DNA of 64,000 nucleotides from Streptomyces spororaveus (GTDB lineage: Bacteria; Actinomycetota; Actinomycetes; Streptomycetales; Streptomycetaceae), in the NCBI RefSeq assembly GCF_016755875.1, contig NZ_BNED01000005.1, positions 5,098,001-5,162,000 of the forward strand, read 5' to 3'. Positions within the stretch are counted from its first letter, which is position 1; every line of letters begins with the position of its first letter. Below the pieces are notes generated by a model, which did no database searches, had not been told where the DNA came from, and saw only the letters and a program-made list of their open reading frames with translations. The position numbers and the translations under genes were made by a program. Below, piece by piece: positions 8,852 to 16,517 of the stretch.

Positions 8852-9499
8852 TCATGAACTGAAGCGGCGCACCCCCGACGGGGTCGCCACCGCTTGCACG
8901 GGGTGGTCGTGCGGTTCCTCCGGGACCCGCGCGACCACCTCGTCGTCGTAGAGGAGCACGACCAGCGCGGGATGCGCCCCGGCGCGCTCCAGCCGCTCCA
9001 GCACCCGGTCGTACGAGCCCCCGCCGCGGCCGAGGCGCATCCCGCGGCCGTCCACCGCGAGCCCGGGCAGCAGCACGGCGTCGGCCCCGGTGACCGCGTC
9101 CGGTCCGAGTGCGGGGCCGGTCGGCTCCAGCAGCCGCATCTTGCCCGGGTGGGCGGCCTCGGCGAGGCCGTCCGGGCCTTCGTACGCCGCCCAGTCGAGG
9201 TCGTTGTCGGGCAGCAGCAGCGGGAGCAGCACCTGCTTGCCGGTCGCGCGCAGGGCGTCGAGGAGGTCCCGGGTGCCGGGCTCGGTGCCGATCGAGACGT
9301 ACGCCGCCACCGTGCGGGCGCCGGTCAGTTCGGGTAGTTCCATGGCTCTGACGGCGAGTGCGGCGGCCGCCGCACGGCAGTTCTCGGGGGACAAGGCACG
9401 GCGCGCGGCGAGCAGTTCTCGGCGCAGTCCGGCCTTGGCGGAGGCGGTGGGAGGGTTCGCTGCCACGAGGAAATCAAATATCCTTCCGAATGGGGGCAT
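8852..9499 (-). CDS. 5-formyltetrahydrofolate cyclo-ligase
   Basis: ATP-dependent enzyme that returns 5-formyl-THF to the active folate pool as 5,10-methenyl-THF. The product ends with the family block LLPGLAVDGRGMRLGRGGGSYDR (residues about 135-160: ligand and ATP loop with GRGGGSYDR) and the EEPHDHPVQAVATP segment. The N-terminal LRRELLAARRAL is the usual basic ATP-binding helix. Start is uncertain: ATG at 9499 gives 215 aa; a GTG at 9464 would fit the family length better and has AAGGAT about 13 bases upstream. Any start beyond 9560 would overlap galU. Placement divergent from galU and next to glp/sepX is conserved in Actinobacteria as far as I recall. Confidence 0.85.
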   Translation of the reverse strand: MPPFGRIFDFLVAANPPTASAKAGLRRELLAARRALSPENCRAAAAALAVRAMELPELTGARTVAAYVSIGTEPGTRDLLDALRATGKQVLLPLLLPDNDLDWAAYEGPDGLAEAAHPGKMRLLEPTGPALGPDAVTGADAVLLPGLAVDGRGMRLGRGGGSYDRVLERLERAGAHPALVVLLYDDEVVARVPEEPHDHPVQAVATPSGVRRFSS

Positions 9500-9560
9500 A
9501 CCCGTATCTAGCTGCTGCGATCTCGTCTGACGTTCTGCAGAAGCCACTATCGTTCGGGGC

Positions 9561-10463
9561 ATGACTATGTTGCACCCCGTGATCAAGAAGGCCGTGATTC
9601 CGGCCGCTGGCCTCGGTACTCGGTTCCTTCCGGCAACCAAGGCGACCCCGAAGGAAATGCTCCCGGTTGTGGACAAGCCGGCCATCCAGTACGTGGTCGA
9701 GGAGGCCGTCGGGGCCGGGCTCGACGATGTCCTCATGATCACTGGGCGTAACAAGCGTGCCCTGGAAGACCACTTCGACCGGAACTACGAGCTGGAGTCG
9801 GCTCTCATCGCCAAGGGCGACGACGACCGGCTGAAGAAGGTCCAGGAATCCAGCGACCTGGCCACCATGCACTACGTCCGCCAGGGCGACCCCCGGGGCC
9901 TGGGCCACGCGGTGCTGTGCGCCGAGCCGCACGTCGGCCGCGAGCCCTTCGCCGTCCTGCTCGGCGACGACCTCATCGACCCGCGCGACCCGCTGCTGCG
10001 CCAGATGGCCGACATCTACGCCCGCACCGGCGGCACCGTCATCGCCCTCATGGAGGTCGACCCGGCCAGCGTCCACCTCTACGGCTGCGCCGCCGTCGAG
10101 GCCACGGACGAGGAGGACGTGGTCCGTATCACCGGCCTCGTCGAGAAGCCGGAGCCCCAGGACGCCCCCAGCAATTACGCGGTTATCGGCCGCTACGTCC
10201 TCAACCCCGCGATCTTCGACATACTGCGGGAGACCGAGCCGGGCCGCGGTGGGGAGATCCAGCTCACCGACGCCCTGCAGAAGCTGGCCGCCGACGAGAG
10301 CGTCGGTGGCCCGGTGCACGGCGTGGTCTTCCGGGGCCGTCGCTACGACACCGGGGACCGCGGCGACTACCTGCGGGCCATCGTCCGCCTCGCGTGCGAG
10401 CGCGAGGACCTCGGCCCCGAGTTCCGCACCTGGCTTCACCGTTACGTCACGGAGGAGATGTAG
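9561..10463 (+). CDS. galU: UTP--glucose-1-phosphate uridylyltransferase
   Basis: Makes UDP-glucose from UTP and glucose-1-phosphate, feeding cell-wall glycans, trehalose and galactose metabolism. The 300-aa product shows the nucleotidyltransferase signature at residues 10-35 (VIPAAGLGTRFLPATKATPK then EMLPVVDKP), and VLLGDDLID near residue 133 with the metal-binding Asp. The length is normal for bacterial GalU. It is first in a rightward run with moeA/glp only 4 bp behind its stop, so co-transcription is likely. A galE gene lies in the same window at 56.4 kb. Confidence 0.95.
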   Translation: MTMLHPVIKKAVIPAAGLGTRFLPATKATPKEMLPVVDKPAIQYVVEEAVGAGLDDVLMITGRNKRALEDHFDRNYELESALIAKGDDDRLKKVQESSDLATMHYVRQGDPRGLGHAVLCAEPHVGREPFAVLLGDDLIDPRDPLLRQMADIYARTGGTVIALMEVDPASVHLYGCAAVEATDEEDVVRITGLVEKPEPQDAPSNYAVIGRYVLNPAIFDILRETEPGRGGEIQLTDALQKLAADESVGGPVHGVVFRGRRYDTGDRGDYLRAIVRLACEREDLGPEFRTWLHRYVTEEM

Positions 10464-10467
10464 CACC

Positions 10468-11811
10468 TTGAGCAGTTCCGCACCGCAGGACACCGGCCAC
10501 CGTCTGTGGTCCGTGGACGAGCACCTCGCGGACGTCCTCTCGGCCGTCCGGCCGTTGGAGCCCATCGAGCTCCAACTGCTGGACGCCCAGGGCTGTGTCC
10601 TGGTCGAGGACGTGACCGTGCCCGTCGCCCTCCCGCCCTTCGACAACAGCTCCATGGACGGCTACGCCGTCCGGACGGCCGACGTCCAGGGTGCGAGCGA
10701 GGAGTTTCCCGCGGTGCTGACGGTCGTCGGGGACGTCGCCGCCGGCAGCGGTGAGCTGCCCACGGTCGGCCCCGGCGAGGCCGCCAGGATCATGACCGGT
10801 GCCCCGCTGCCGCCCGGCGCCGAAGCCGTCGTACCGGTCGAGTGGACCGACGGCGGCACGGGCGGCGGCGCGGCCGCCGGGATGACCCCGGCCAGCGCCG
10901 CCCCCGAGCAGGCGGGCGGCGAGGTGCGCGTGCACCGCGCCGCCGAGGCACGGGCGCACGTCCGCTCGCGCGGCAGCGACGTACAGGCAGGTGACCTGGC
11001 CCTCGCGGCCGGCACGATCCTCGGGCCGCCGCAGATCGCCCTGCTGGCCGCCATCGGGCGCGGCACCGTACGGGTGCGGCCGCGCCCCCGCGTGGTGGTC
11101 CTGTCCACCGGCAGCGAGCTGGTTCAGCCCGGCGAGGCGCTCACGGCCGGCACCATCTACGACTCCAACAGCTTCGCGCTGGCCGCGGCCGCGCGGGACG
11201 CCGGTGCCATCGCCTACCGGGTCGGCGCCGTCGCGGACGACGCCGACACCCTGCGCGCCACCATCGAGGACCAGCTGATCCGGGCCGACCTGCTGGTCAC
11301 CACGGGCGGGGTCAGCGTCGGCGCGTACGACGTCGTCAAGGAGGCGCTGTCCTCGGTCGGGCAGTCGGACGAGGGCGACGACGTCGACGGCGGCCGGATG
11401 GACTTCCGCAAGCTCGCCATGCAGCCCGGCAAGCCGCAGGGATTCGGCACGATCGGCCCCGACCACACCCCCCTGCTGGCCCTGCCCGGCAACCCGGTGT
11501 CCTCCTACGTCTCCTTCGAGCTGTTCGTACGCCCCGCCATCCGCACCCTGATGGGGCTGCCGGAGGCCGAGGTGCGGCGGCCGAGCGTGCGGGCCGTGCT
11601 GGAGGCGGACAAGGCCCTCGGCTCCCCGGCCGGCCGCCGCCAGTTCCTGCGCGGGAAGTACGACGCCGTGAGCGGCACGGTCAGCCCGGTCGGCGGATCG
11701 GGCTCCCACCTGATCGCCGCGCTGGCGCATGCCGACTCCCTGATGGTCGTACCGGAGGACGTCACCTCGGTGGAGCCGGGGACCGAGCTGGAAGTGGTCC
11801 TGCTCGGCTGA
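10468..11811 (+). CDS. MoeA-family protein: molybdopterin molybdotransferase / gephyrin-like Glp
   Basis: A 447-aa MoeA homologue. MoeA inserts molybdate into adenylated molybdopterin. Visible motifs: PPFDNSSMDGYAVR near residue 55 (domain II/substrate), VVLSTGSELVQPGE near 210, YDSNSFAL, TTGGVSVGAYD near 280 (molybdopterin-binding fold) and LPGNPVSSYVSFELFV near 340. A Gly/Ala-rich insertion (about residues 130-150) interrupts domain III. The start is a TTG at 10468 with GGAGGAG eleven bases upstream, inside the end of galU. Context (galU, rimJ, sepX/glpR) matches the corynebacterial Glp locus, where the MoeA-like Glp binds FtsZ and the membrane receptor GlpR, so a cell-division role is at least as likely as a cofactor role. 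Confidence 0.88.
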   Translation: MSSSAPQDTGHRLWSVDEHLADVLSAVRPLEPIELQLLDAQGCVLVEDVTVPVALPPFDNSSMDGYAVRTADVQGASEEFPAVLTVVGDVAAGSGELPTVGPGEAARIMTGAPLPPGAEAVVPVEWTDGGTGGGAAAGMTPASAAPEQAGGEVRVHRAAEARAHVRSRGSDVQAGDLALAAGTILGPPQIALLAAIGRGTVRVRPRPRVVVLSTGSELVQPGEALTAGTIYDSNSFALAAAARDAGAIAYRVGAVADDADTLRATIEDQLIRADLLVTTGGVSVGAYDVVKEALSSVGQSDEGDDVDGGRMDFRKLAMQPGKPQGFGTIGPDHTPLLALPGNPVSSYVSFELFVRPAIRTLMGLPEAEVRRPSVRAVLEADKALGSPAGRRQFLRGKYDAVSGTVSPVGGSGSHLIAALAHADSLMVVPEDVTSVEPGTELEVVLLG

Positions 11812-11884
11812 AGTCGGGCCGGTGCGGGTAGCGTGTGTCGCACCACACAGGCTCCCCGGGAGCCCAGAGCGGAGCGGCGCAGCA

Positions 11885-12364
11885 ATGAGTACCGAGAGCA
11901 GGCTCACCCACATCGACGAGGCCGGCGCGGCCCGGATGGTCGACGTGTCCGGGAAGGACGTCACCACCCGGACGGCACGGGCCAGCGGACGGGTACTCGT
12001 CGCCCCGCGGGTGATCGAGCTGCTGCGCGGCGAGGGCGTCCCCAAGGGCGACGCCCTCGCCACCGCGCGCATCGCCGGGATCATGGGCGCGAAGAAGACG
12101 CCCGACCTGATCCCGCTGTGCCACCCGCTGGCCGTCTCGGGCGTCACGGTGGACCTGCGGGTCGCCGACGACGCGGTGGAGATCCTCGCCACCGTGAAGA
12201 CGACCGACCGCACGGGCGTCGAGATGGAGGCGCTGACCGCCGTCGCGGTCGCCGGCCTCACCGTGATCGACATGGTGAAGGCGGTCGACAAGGGCGCGGT
12301 CATCACGGACGTCCGGGTGGAGGAGAAGACCGGCGGCAAGTCCGGCGACTGGGCGCGCTCGTGA
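11885..12364 (+). CDS. moaC: Cyclic pyranopterin monophosphate synthase
   Basis: With MoaA it converts GTP to cyclic pyranopterin monophosphate, the first step of molybdenum cofactor synthesis. The 159-aa product has the MoaC blocks LTHIDEAGAARMVDVSGK at the N terminus, IAGIMGAKKTPDLIPLCHPL near residue 65 (active-site Lys and His) and TGVEMEALTAVAVAGLT near 115. The ATG at 11885 is preceded by GGAGCGGCGCAGCA. The end overlaps the following gene by a GTGA. A 73-bp gap separates it from moeA/glp. Confidence 0.94.
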   Translation: MSTESRLTHIDEAGAARMVDVSGKDVTTRTARASGRVLVAPRVIELLRGEGVPKGDALATARIAGIMGAKKTPDLIPLCHPLAVSGVTVDLRVADDAVEILATVKTTDRTGVEMEALTAVAVAGLTVIDMVKAVDKGAVITDVRVEEKTGGKSGDWARS

Positions 12365-12963
12365 ACGCGCCGCGCGGCGGCGAGGTCCACAGCCACAGCC
12401 ACGGCCACAGCGGGAATCGGCACGCCGCGGCCGGTGAAGCCGCGCAGGCCGTGCGGCCGCCGGTCCGGGCCCTGGTCGTCACGGCCTCGAACCGGGCCTC
12501 GCAGGGCGTGTACGCCGACAAGGGCGGCCCCCTGCTGGCCGAGGCCCTGGAGCAGCTCGGTTTCACCGTGGACGGCCCCCGGGTCGTCCCGGACGGCGAC
12601 CCCGTGGAACAGGCGCTGCGCGAGGGCGTGGCGGCCGGGTACGAGGTCATCCTGACCACCGGCGGGACCGGCATCTCGCCGACCGACCGCACCCCGGACG
12701 CCACCGCGCGGGTGCTGGACTACGAGATCCCGGGCATCCCGCAGGCCATCCGCGCCGAGGGCCTGGCGAAGGTGCCGACCGCGGCCCTGTCCCGGGGTCT
12801 GGCGGGCGTGGCAGGGCGGACCCTCATCGTCAACCTCCCCGGCTCGACGGGCGGGGTGCGCGACGGCCTCGCCGTCCTGTCCCGCGTCCTGCCGCACGCG
12901 GTCGACCAGATGCGGGGCGGCGACCACCCCAGACCGGCGGCACCCTCCGGGAGCACGAGCTGA
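12361..12963 (+). CDS. MogA/MoaB family molybdenum cofactor biosynthesis protein with His-rich N terminus
   Basis: A 200-aa protein starting at a GTG that overlaps the moaC stop (GTGA), implying translational coupling. Residues 35-190 form the MoCF fold with TTGGTGISPTDRTPDAT (molybdopterin-binding loop, about residue 98) and LPGSTGGVRDGL near 160. Such proteins adenylate molybdopterin before metal insertion by MoeA. Ahead of the domain is an unusual leader EVHSHSHGHSGNRH (residues 8-21) with five histidines, which could bind a transition metal. It is followed directly by the rimJ-like gene. Confidence 0.88.
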   Translation: MNAPRGGEVHSHSHGHSGNRHAAAGEAAQAVRPPVRALVVTASNRASQGVYADKGGPLLAEALEQLGFTVDGPRVVPDGDPVEQALREGVAAGYEVILTTGGTGISPTDRTPDATARVLDYEIPGIPQAIRAEGLAKVPTAALSRGLAGVAGRTLIVNLPGSTGGVRDGLAVLSRVLPHAVDQMRGGDHPRPAAPSGSTS

Positions 12964-13613
12964 ACGGCCCGACCTGGCCGGTGGTCCTGTCGGACGGCGA
13001 CGTCACGCTCCGGCCGATAAAGCTGCGGGACCAGAAGGCCTGGCGCGAGGTCAACCGGCGCAACCGCGACTGGCTCCGGCCGTGGGAGGCCACGATCCCG
13101 CCGCCCGCGCCCTGGGGGCCGGTGGTCCAGCGGCCCACGTACCGCCAGATGGTCCGCCACCTGCGGGCCGAGGCGAACGCGGGCCGGATGCTGCCCTTCG
13201 TCATCGAGTACCAGGGCCGGCTGGTGGGCCAGCTGACGGTCGCCGGGATCACCTGGGGCTCGATGTGCGCGGGCCACATCGGCTACTGGGTGGACCGCGA
13301 GGTGGCGGGCCGCGGCGTGATGCCGACGGCGGTCGCGCTGGCGGTCGACCACTGCTTCGGGAAGGTCGGCCTGCACCGGATCGAGGTGTGCATCCGCCCC
13401 GAGAACATTCCGAGCCGGCGGGTCGTGGAGAAGCTCGGCCTGCGCGAGGAGGGGCTGCGGCCGCGCTATCTCCACATCGACGGGGCCTGGCGTGACCACC
13501 TCGTCTACGCCGTCACGGTGGAGGAGGTCCCGGAGGGACTGCTGCGGCGCTGGCACCGGGCGCGCCACTCGCAGTCCCCGCCGAATGGCGGAAGCCGCCC
13601 CGAGCGACGATAA
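12960..13613 (+). CDS. GNAT family N-acetyltransferase, RimJ/RimL-like
   Basis: About 217 aa. The core has HIGYWVDREVAGRGVMPTA (residues about 105-123), the acetyl-CoA-binding loop region, and NIPSRRVVEKLGLREEG typical of ribosomal-protein or small-molecule acetyltransferases of the Acetyltransf_3 type. Two starts are possible: a CTG at 12960 that overlaps the previous stop (CTGA) with GGGAG seven bases upstream, or a GTG at 12981 with no ribosome site. I favour the CTG. The position between mogA and sepX/glpR resembles the rimJ gene in other actinobacterial glp loci. Substrate unknown. Confidence 0.82.
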   Translation: MNGPTWPVVLSDGDVTLRPIKLRDQKAWREVNRRNRDWLRPWEATIPPPAPWGPVVQRPTYRQMVRHLRAEANAGRMLPFVIEYQGRLVGQLTVAGITWGSMCAGHIGYWVDREVAGRGVMPTAVALAVDHCFGKVGLHRIEVCIRPENIPSRRVVEKLGLREEGLRPRYLHIDGAWRDHLVYAVTVEEVPEGLLRRWHRARHSQSPPNGGSRPERR

Positions 13614-13768
13614 ACGAATATCTGTTCGAATTAATGGCCTCGGGTAACCGATTCGCCCATAACCTGATCCGAAGAATCACAAAAAAAGTCCGTGATATCA
13701 GCGAGATCGCGCGACACACCGGCCCAATTGGCCGATCCCCTCGGCCGTACCCCTCTACGGTGTGAGGT

Positions 13769-14797
13769 GTGAGCAGCAGCGGCCTCATCTACGCAGTCAT
13801 TGTCGGGGCCTGGGCCGCCTACTTGGTGCCCATGTGGCTCCGGAGGCAGGACGAGCTGAACGAAGCCCGTCCGACGGAACGCTTCTCCACTGCCATTCGG
13901 CTGCTTTCCGGCCGGGCGGGAATGGAGCGCCGTTACGCCAAGGGGCTGCGTGAGCGAGGTGACGAGCAGGCGGAGCCCCAGCCCCACGCGGACCCGGACG
14001 CCGCGACGGAATTGGTCGATTCCGTCGACGCCGACGCCCGGGCCTTTGCCGTGCCCGCGACCAGGGCGGAGCCGAGACCGGCCACCGTCGAACGGGAGCA
14101 GCGCGCGGAGCGGGCCCGGCGCGAACAGCGCCTCCAGGTCCTCGCGCGCCGCCGGCGCACCACCGCACTCCTCTTCCTGGTCTTCACCCTCGGCGCGATC
14201 GTCGCCGCGGTGGGCGGCCTGCGCTACCTGTGGGCTCCCGCCGTGCCCGCCCTGCTGCTGAGCACGTACATCGTGCACCTGCGGGTCCAGGAGCGGCGGC
14301 GCTACGAGTTCACCATGGACCGGCGGCGCGCCGAGGCGGCCGCACGGCAGCTCCGGGAGAACCGCCCGAGCCGCCGTGAGCCCGAGGCCGCGGCCGGCAG
14401 CGAACCGGACCCTGCACCACCGGTCTCCCCGCAGGAGGCCGGACGGCGCGCCCTGGTCGAGCAGACCGACCACGCCGAGTGGGTGGACCAGCAGCGCGAG
14501 CGCGAGCGCGGCCCCGCCCGCGGTGACAGCTGGGAGCCGGTCCCGGTCCCGCTGCCGACGTACGTGACGGCCCCGGTGGCCCCCCGCGCCACGGGCCCGG
14601 CGGCCCCGGACGCCTGGAGCTCGACCCGCTCCAGCACGGCCGAGCCGACGGAACCCCGCCTGCGCGCCCAGCCCGCACCGCCCGCGCCGGACCCGAAGCC
14701 CCAGACCACCCCGCGTCCGCGCGGCCAGGGCAGGGGCCGCACCCCGCTGTTCGACCAGTACGAGGGCGAGGACCGCCCGCGCGCCGCGAACGAGTGA
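13769..14797 (+). CDS. sepX: Divisome protein SepX/GlpR
   Basis: A 342-aa membrane protein starting VSSSGLIYAVIVGAWAAYLVPMWLRRQDEL: an N-terminal helix (about residues 5-23), then a charged cytoplasmic region with an Arg/Glu coiled-coil stretch (about 105-130), two further helices around 131-175, and a long Pro/Arg-rich disordered tail. This layout and the opening motif are those of SepX of Streptomyces (needed for proper septation and hyphal compartments) and GlpR of Corynebacterium (receptor of the MoeA-like Glp). A TACGGT hexamer ends seven bases before the GTG and there is no good ribosome site, so a leaderless transcript is possible. The tRNA-Ala gene follows. Confidence 0.85.
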   Translation: MSSSGLIYAVIVGAWAAYLVPMWLRRQDELNEARPTERFSTAIRLLSGRAGMERRYAKGLRERGDEQAEPQPHADPDAATELVDSVDADARAFAVPATRAEPRPATVEREQRAERARREQRLQVLARRRRTTALLFLVFTLGAIVAAVGGLRYLWAPAVPALLLSTYIVHLRVQERRRYEFTMDRRRAEAAARQLRENRPSRREPEAAAGSEPDPAPPVSPQEAGRRALVEQTDHAEWVDQQRERERGPARGDSWEPVPVPLPTYVTAPVAPRATGPAAPDAWSSTRSSTAEPTEPRLRAQPAPPAPDPKPQTTPRPRGQGRGRTPLFDQYEGEDRPRAANE

Positions 14798-14832
14798 TCG
14801 GTGACCTGCGCGGACGCTCCGGGATATCGGTT

Positions 14833-14861
14833 TTGGAGCACCCGCGCGGGGATGCTAATGT
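14833..14861 (+). promoter_or_regulatory. Promoter of tRNA-Ala
   Basis: TTGGAG (14833-14838) and TAATGT (14856-14861) are separated by 17 bp and lie 14 bp ahead of the tRNA, a standard spacing for a housekeeping sigma-factor promoter of a stable RNA gene. Confidence 0.6.
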
Positions 14862-14875
14862 TTCACACGTCGCAA

Positions 14876-14949
14876 GGGCCTGTGGCGCAGTCTGGTAGCG
14901 CACCTCGTTCGCATCGAGGGGGTCTGGGGTTCAAATCCCCACAGGTCCA
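14876..14949 (+). tRNA. tRNA-Ala (anticodon CGC)
   Basis: A 74-nt cloverleaf. Acceptor stem GGGCCTG pairs with CAGGTCC (one G-U), the anticodon arm CCTCG-TTCGCAT-CGAGG gives anticodon CGC reading GCG alanine codons, and the T arm is CTGGG-GTTCAAAT-CCCCA-like. The discriminator base is A and CCA is not encoded. An excellent promoter sits upstream and a strong hairpin downstream. Confidence 0.95.
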
Positions 14950-14986
14950 CAGACGACAGTTCGCGAGTAGCTCTCGTGAACGTCAC

Positions 14987-15022
14987 GAGATCCCGCCCGG
15001 TCGAAAGACCGGGCGGGATCTC
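14987..15022 (+). terminator. Strong hairpin after tRNA-Ala
   Basis: A perfect 16-bp inverted repeat (arms 14987-15002 and 15007-15022, starting GAGATCCCGCC) closed by a GAAA tetraloop, 37 bp after the tRNA. There is no clear U-tract, as usual in Streptomyces terminators. Confidence 0.75.
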
Positions 15023-15030
15023 GGCGTTTG

Positions 15031-15067
15031 CGGCATCCGGGCCGACCGGGGGCCGGACCGGATGCCG
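15031..15067 (-). terminator. Hairpin after the lipoprotein gene
   Basis: CGGCATCCGG (15031-15040) pairs perfectly with CCGGATGCCG (15058-15067), with further GC pairing inside. It lies 15 bp beyond the stop of the leftward lipoprotein gene. Confidence 0.6.
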
Positions 15068-15082
15068 GGGCGGGCCGCTACC

Positions 15083-15703
15083 TCACTTGGCTGACGTGCT
15101 CGCGGTGAACAGGTCCTCGACGCTCAAGGGCTTGCCGTTGCCCGAGGACTGAGTCAGCCCCTTCGAGGAGGACTGGAGCTCCTGCGCCGCATCGGGGTCC
15201 CGCGGGGTCTCCAGCACGCCGTCGTTGACTCCGACCACGCACTTGGCCGGGGAGGCGCAACGGTACACAGGGCCGTCGGGGCCCTCGTACCAGTTCTTCA
15301 GATAGAAGACGTACTGTCCCTTCGGCAGGGCGTCCGAGATGTCCTTGAGCGCGGTGACCGGCTCGCGGGTGACTTCGACCAGAGCGGTGGCGGGCTTGCC
15401 GCCGCTGGCCCGGTCCACCTGGAGGACCAGGTTCGACGTGCGGTTCGGCGCCTTGCCCGGGTCCGTGTAGTCCCTGCCCTCCTGGACCCCGGTGATCGTG
15501 CCGAGCACGATGAGGTCGGTACGCTGGGCGAGCGCCTCGATGCTCGCCGGCGCATTGGCCTCGGACGGGCCGTCGGCGCCGTGGGCCCCCCAGAAGCCCT
15601 GCCCCTGGGCGGCCGAGCCTCCCCCGGAACCCGACGAGCACCCCACGGCACCCAGCAACACCGCGGTCGCGACCCCGGCGACCCTGGCGATTCGACTGCG
15701 CAT
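15083..15703 (-). CDS. Putative secreted lipoprotein
   Basis: A 206-aa protein with a signal peptide ending at LLGAVGC-SSG, a lipobox-like cleavage site with Cys near residue 22, then a Gly/Ser linker. The mature domain contains DLIVLGTITGVQ, NLVLQVDRASGG and GQYVFYLKNW, alternating strands suggesting a small beta-barrel, plus a Cys pair (YRCASPAKCVVG) that could form a disulfide. The ATG at 15703 is preceded by GAGGAG at ideal spacing; a GTG one codon upstream is possible. It starts 22 bp after the metzincin stop on the same strand, so the two are probably co-transcribed. Function unknown; an accessory or inhibitor of the protease is one idea. Confidence 0.75.
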   Translation of the reverse strand: MRSRIARVAGVATAVLLGAVGCSSGSGGGSAAQGQGFWGAHGADGPSEANAPASIEALAQRTDLIVLGTITGVQEGRDYTDPGKAPNRTSNLVLQVDRASGGKPATALVEVTREPVTALKDISDALPKGQYVFYLKNWYEGPDGPVYRCASPAKCVVGVNDGVLETPRDPDAAQELQSSSKGLTQSSGNGKPLSVEDLFTASTSAK

Positions 15704-15725
15704 CACGATTCTCCTCTTCTCCGGG

Positions 15726-16274
15726 TCAGTAACGTCCGTTGATGTGGCTCTTGTCGTGAACCGCGTAATAGGTGTGGTCGGGGTTGGCGCGCATGCACGA
15801 CCGGTCCGCGGACGCGTAGCTGCTGTTGCGGCCCGACGCGTGTCCGAGGCCGACGCTGTGGCCGATCTCGTGACAGGAGAGCGAGCGGTAGTTGCTGTGC
15901 GGAAGGCGGTGGTTGAACACGATGCTGTGCTGGTCGCACTTGCCGCTGCTCACGAACTTGATGCATGTGGTCCAGGCGTACCAGCTGGTCTGGTCGCCAC
16001 TCGGGTTCCAGGTCGCGTATGCCCAGACGTCGACCTGGTTGTTGTAGCTGCGGTCGACGCTCGTGGACATGTCGGTGGGGTCGAGGGAGTGGGTGCGGGC
16101 CCATTCCATCCCCGACTTCTGCCCGGAGGAAAGGTCGTCGTCGTAGAAGAAGCTGTGCGCACTGTTGTCCGCGTAGGTCGGGCCGAAGCTGTTGGCCGAA
16201 GCGGGCTGCCCCATGGCGAACAGGATGCCCATCGCGGCCGCGAACAGGCTGAACACGCGTATCGAGCGTTTCAT
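15726..16274 (-). CDS. Secreted zinc metalloprotease, metzincin (matrixin-like)
   Basis: A 182-aa exported protein. A signal peptide (residues 1-27, ending QPASA) is followed by a compact catalytic domain with HEIGHSVGLGH at 135-145: H135, H139 and H145 bind zinc and E136 is the catalytic base, the metzincin signature HExxHxxGxxH. A Met-turn methionine is plausible at M161 (SCM). No propeptide with a cysteine switch or C-terminal binding domain is visible, so it is a minimal enzyme. The ATG at 16274 follows GGGAGGGG. Substrate unknown. It precedes the lipoprotein gene in a likely two-gene operon. Confidence 0.85.
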   Translation of the reverse strand: MKRSIRVFSLFAAAMGILFAMGQPASANSFGPTYADNSAHSFFYDDDLSSGQKSGMEWARTHSLDPTDMSTSVDRSYNNQVDVWAYATWNPSGDQTSWYAWTTCIKFVSSGKCDQHSIVFNHRLPHSNYRSLSCHEIGHSVGLGHASGRNSSYASADRSCMRANPDHTYYAVHDKSHINGRY

Positions 16275-16489
16275 GATCCCCTCCCGGTGAGCCTGAAGAA
16301 GCGCAGGGGAGAGCACAGTCCGTAACCCTCTGGCCTGCGACGCCCCCGCAGCGCAGCACGCTAGGAGCAGTGGGGTGACGGAAGAAAAGGTTCCTTCAGT
16401 TTCAGGCCAACTATGGCTCAAATGGCTTCGGTTGACGGGAGTCGACCTCCAGGGCCGCACTCTCGGCCGGTGGCCGGTCCCGCCTGCGG
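16275..16489. other. Intergenic region upstream of the metzincin gene
   Basis: About 215 bp with no convincing coding frame; it should carry the promoter of the leftward metzincin-lipoprotein pair. Nothing recognisable as a promoter or operator could be fixed. Confidence 0.3.
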
Positions 16490-16517
16490 AGCGGGTGACG
16501 CCAGGACGTCACCCGCT
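16490..16517 (-). terminator. Hairpin at the end of the 16509-16838 gene
   Basis: AGCGGGTGACG (16490-16500) pairs perfectly with CGTCACCCGCT (16507-16517) across a 6-base loop, overlapping the stop codon of the leftward gene. Confidence 0.55.

Noticed and set aside
8852..9754. Longer start for the cyclo-ligase reaching 9754
   Set aside because: It would overlap the first 190 bp of galU on the other strand, and the added residues do not resemble the family.
10447..12927. An 826-codon minus-strand open frame across moeA, moaC and mogA
   Set aside because: It is antisense to three well-supported genes and its product has no recognisable motif.
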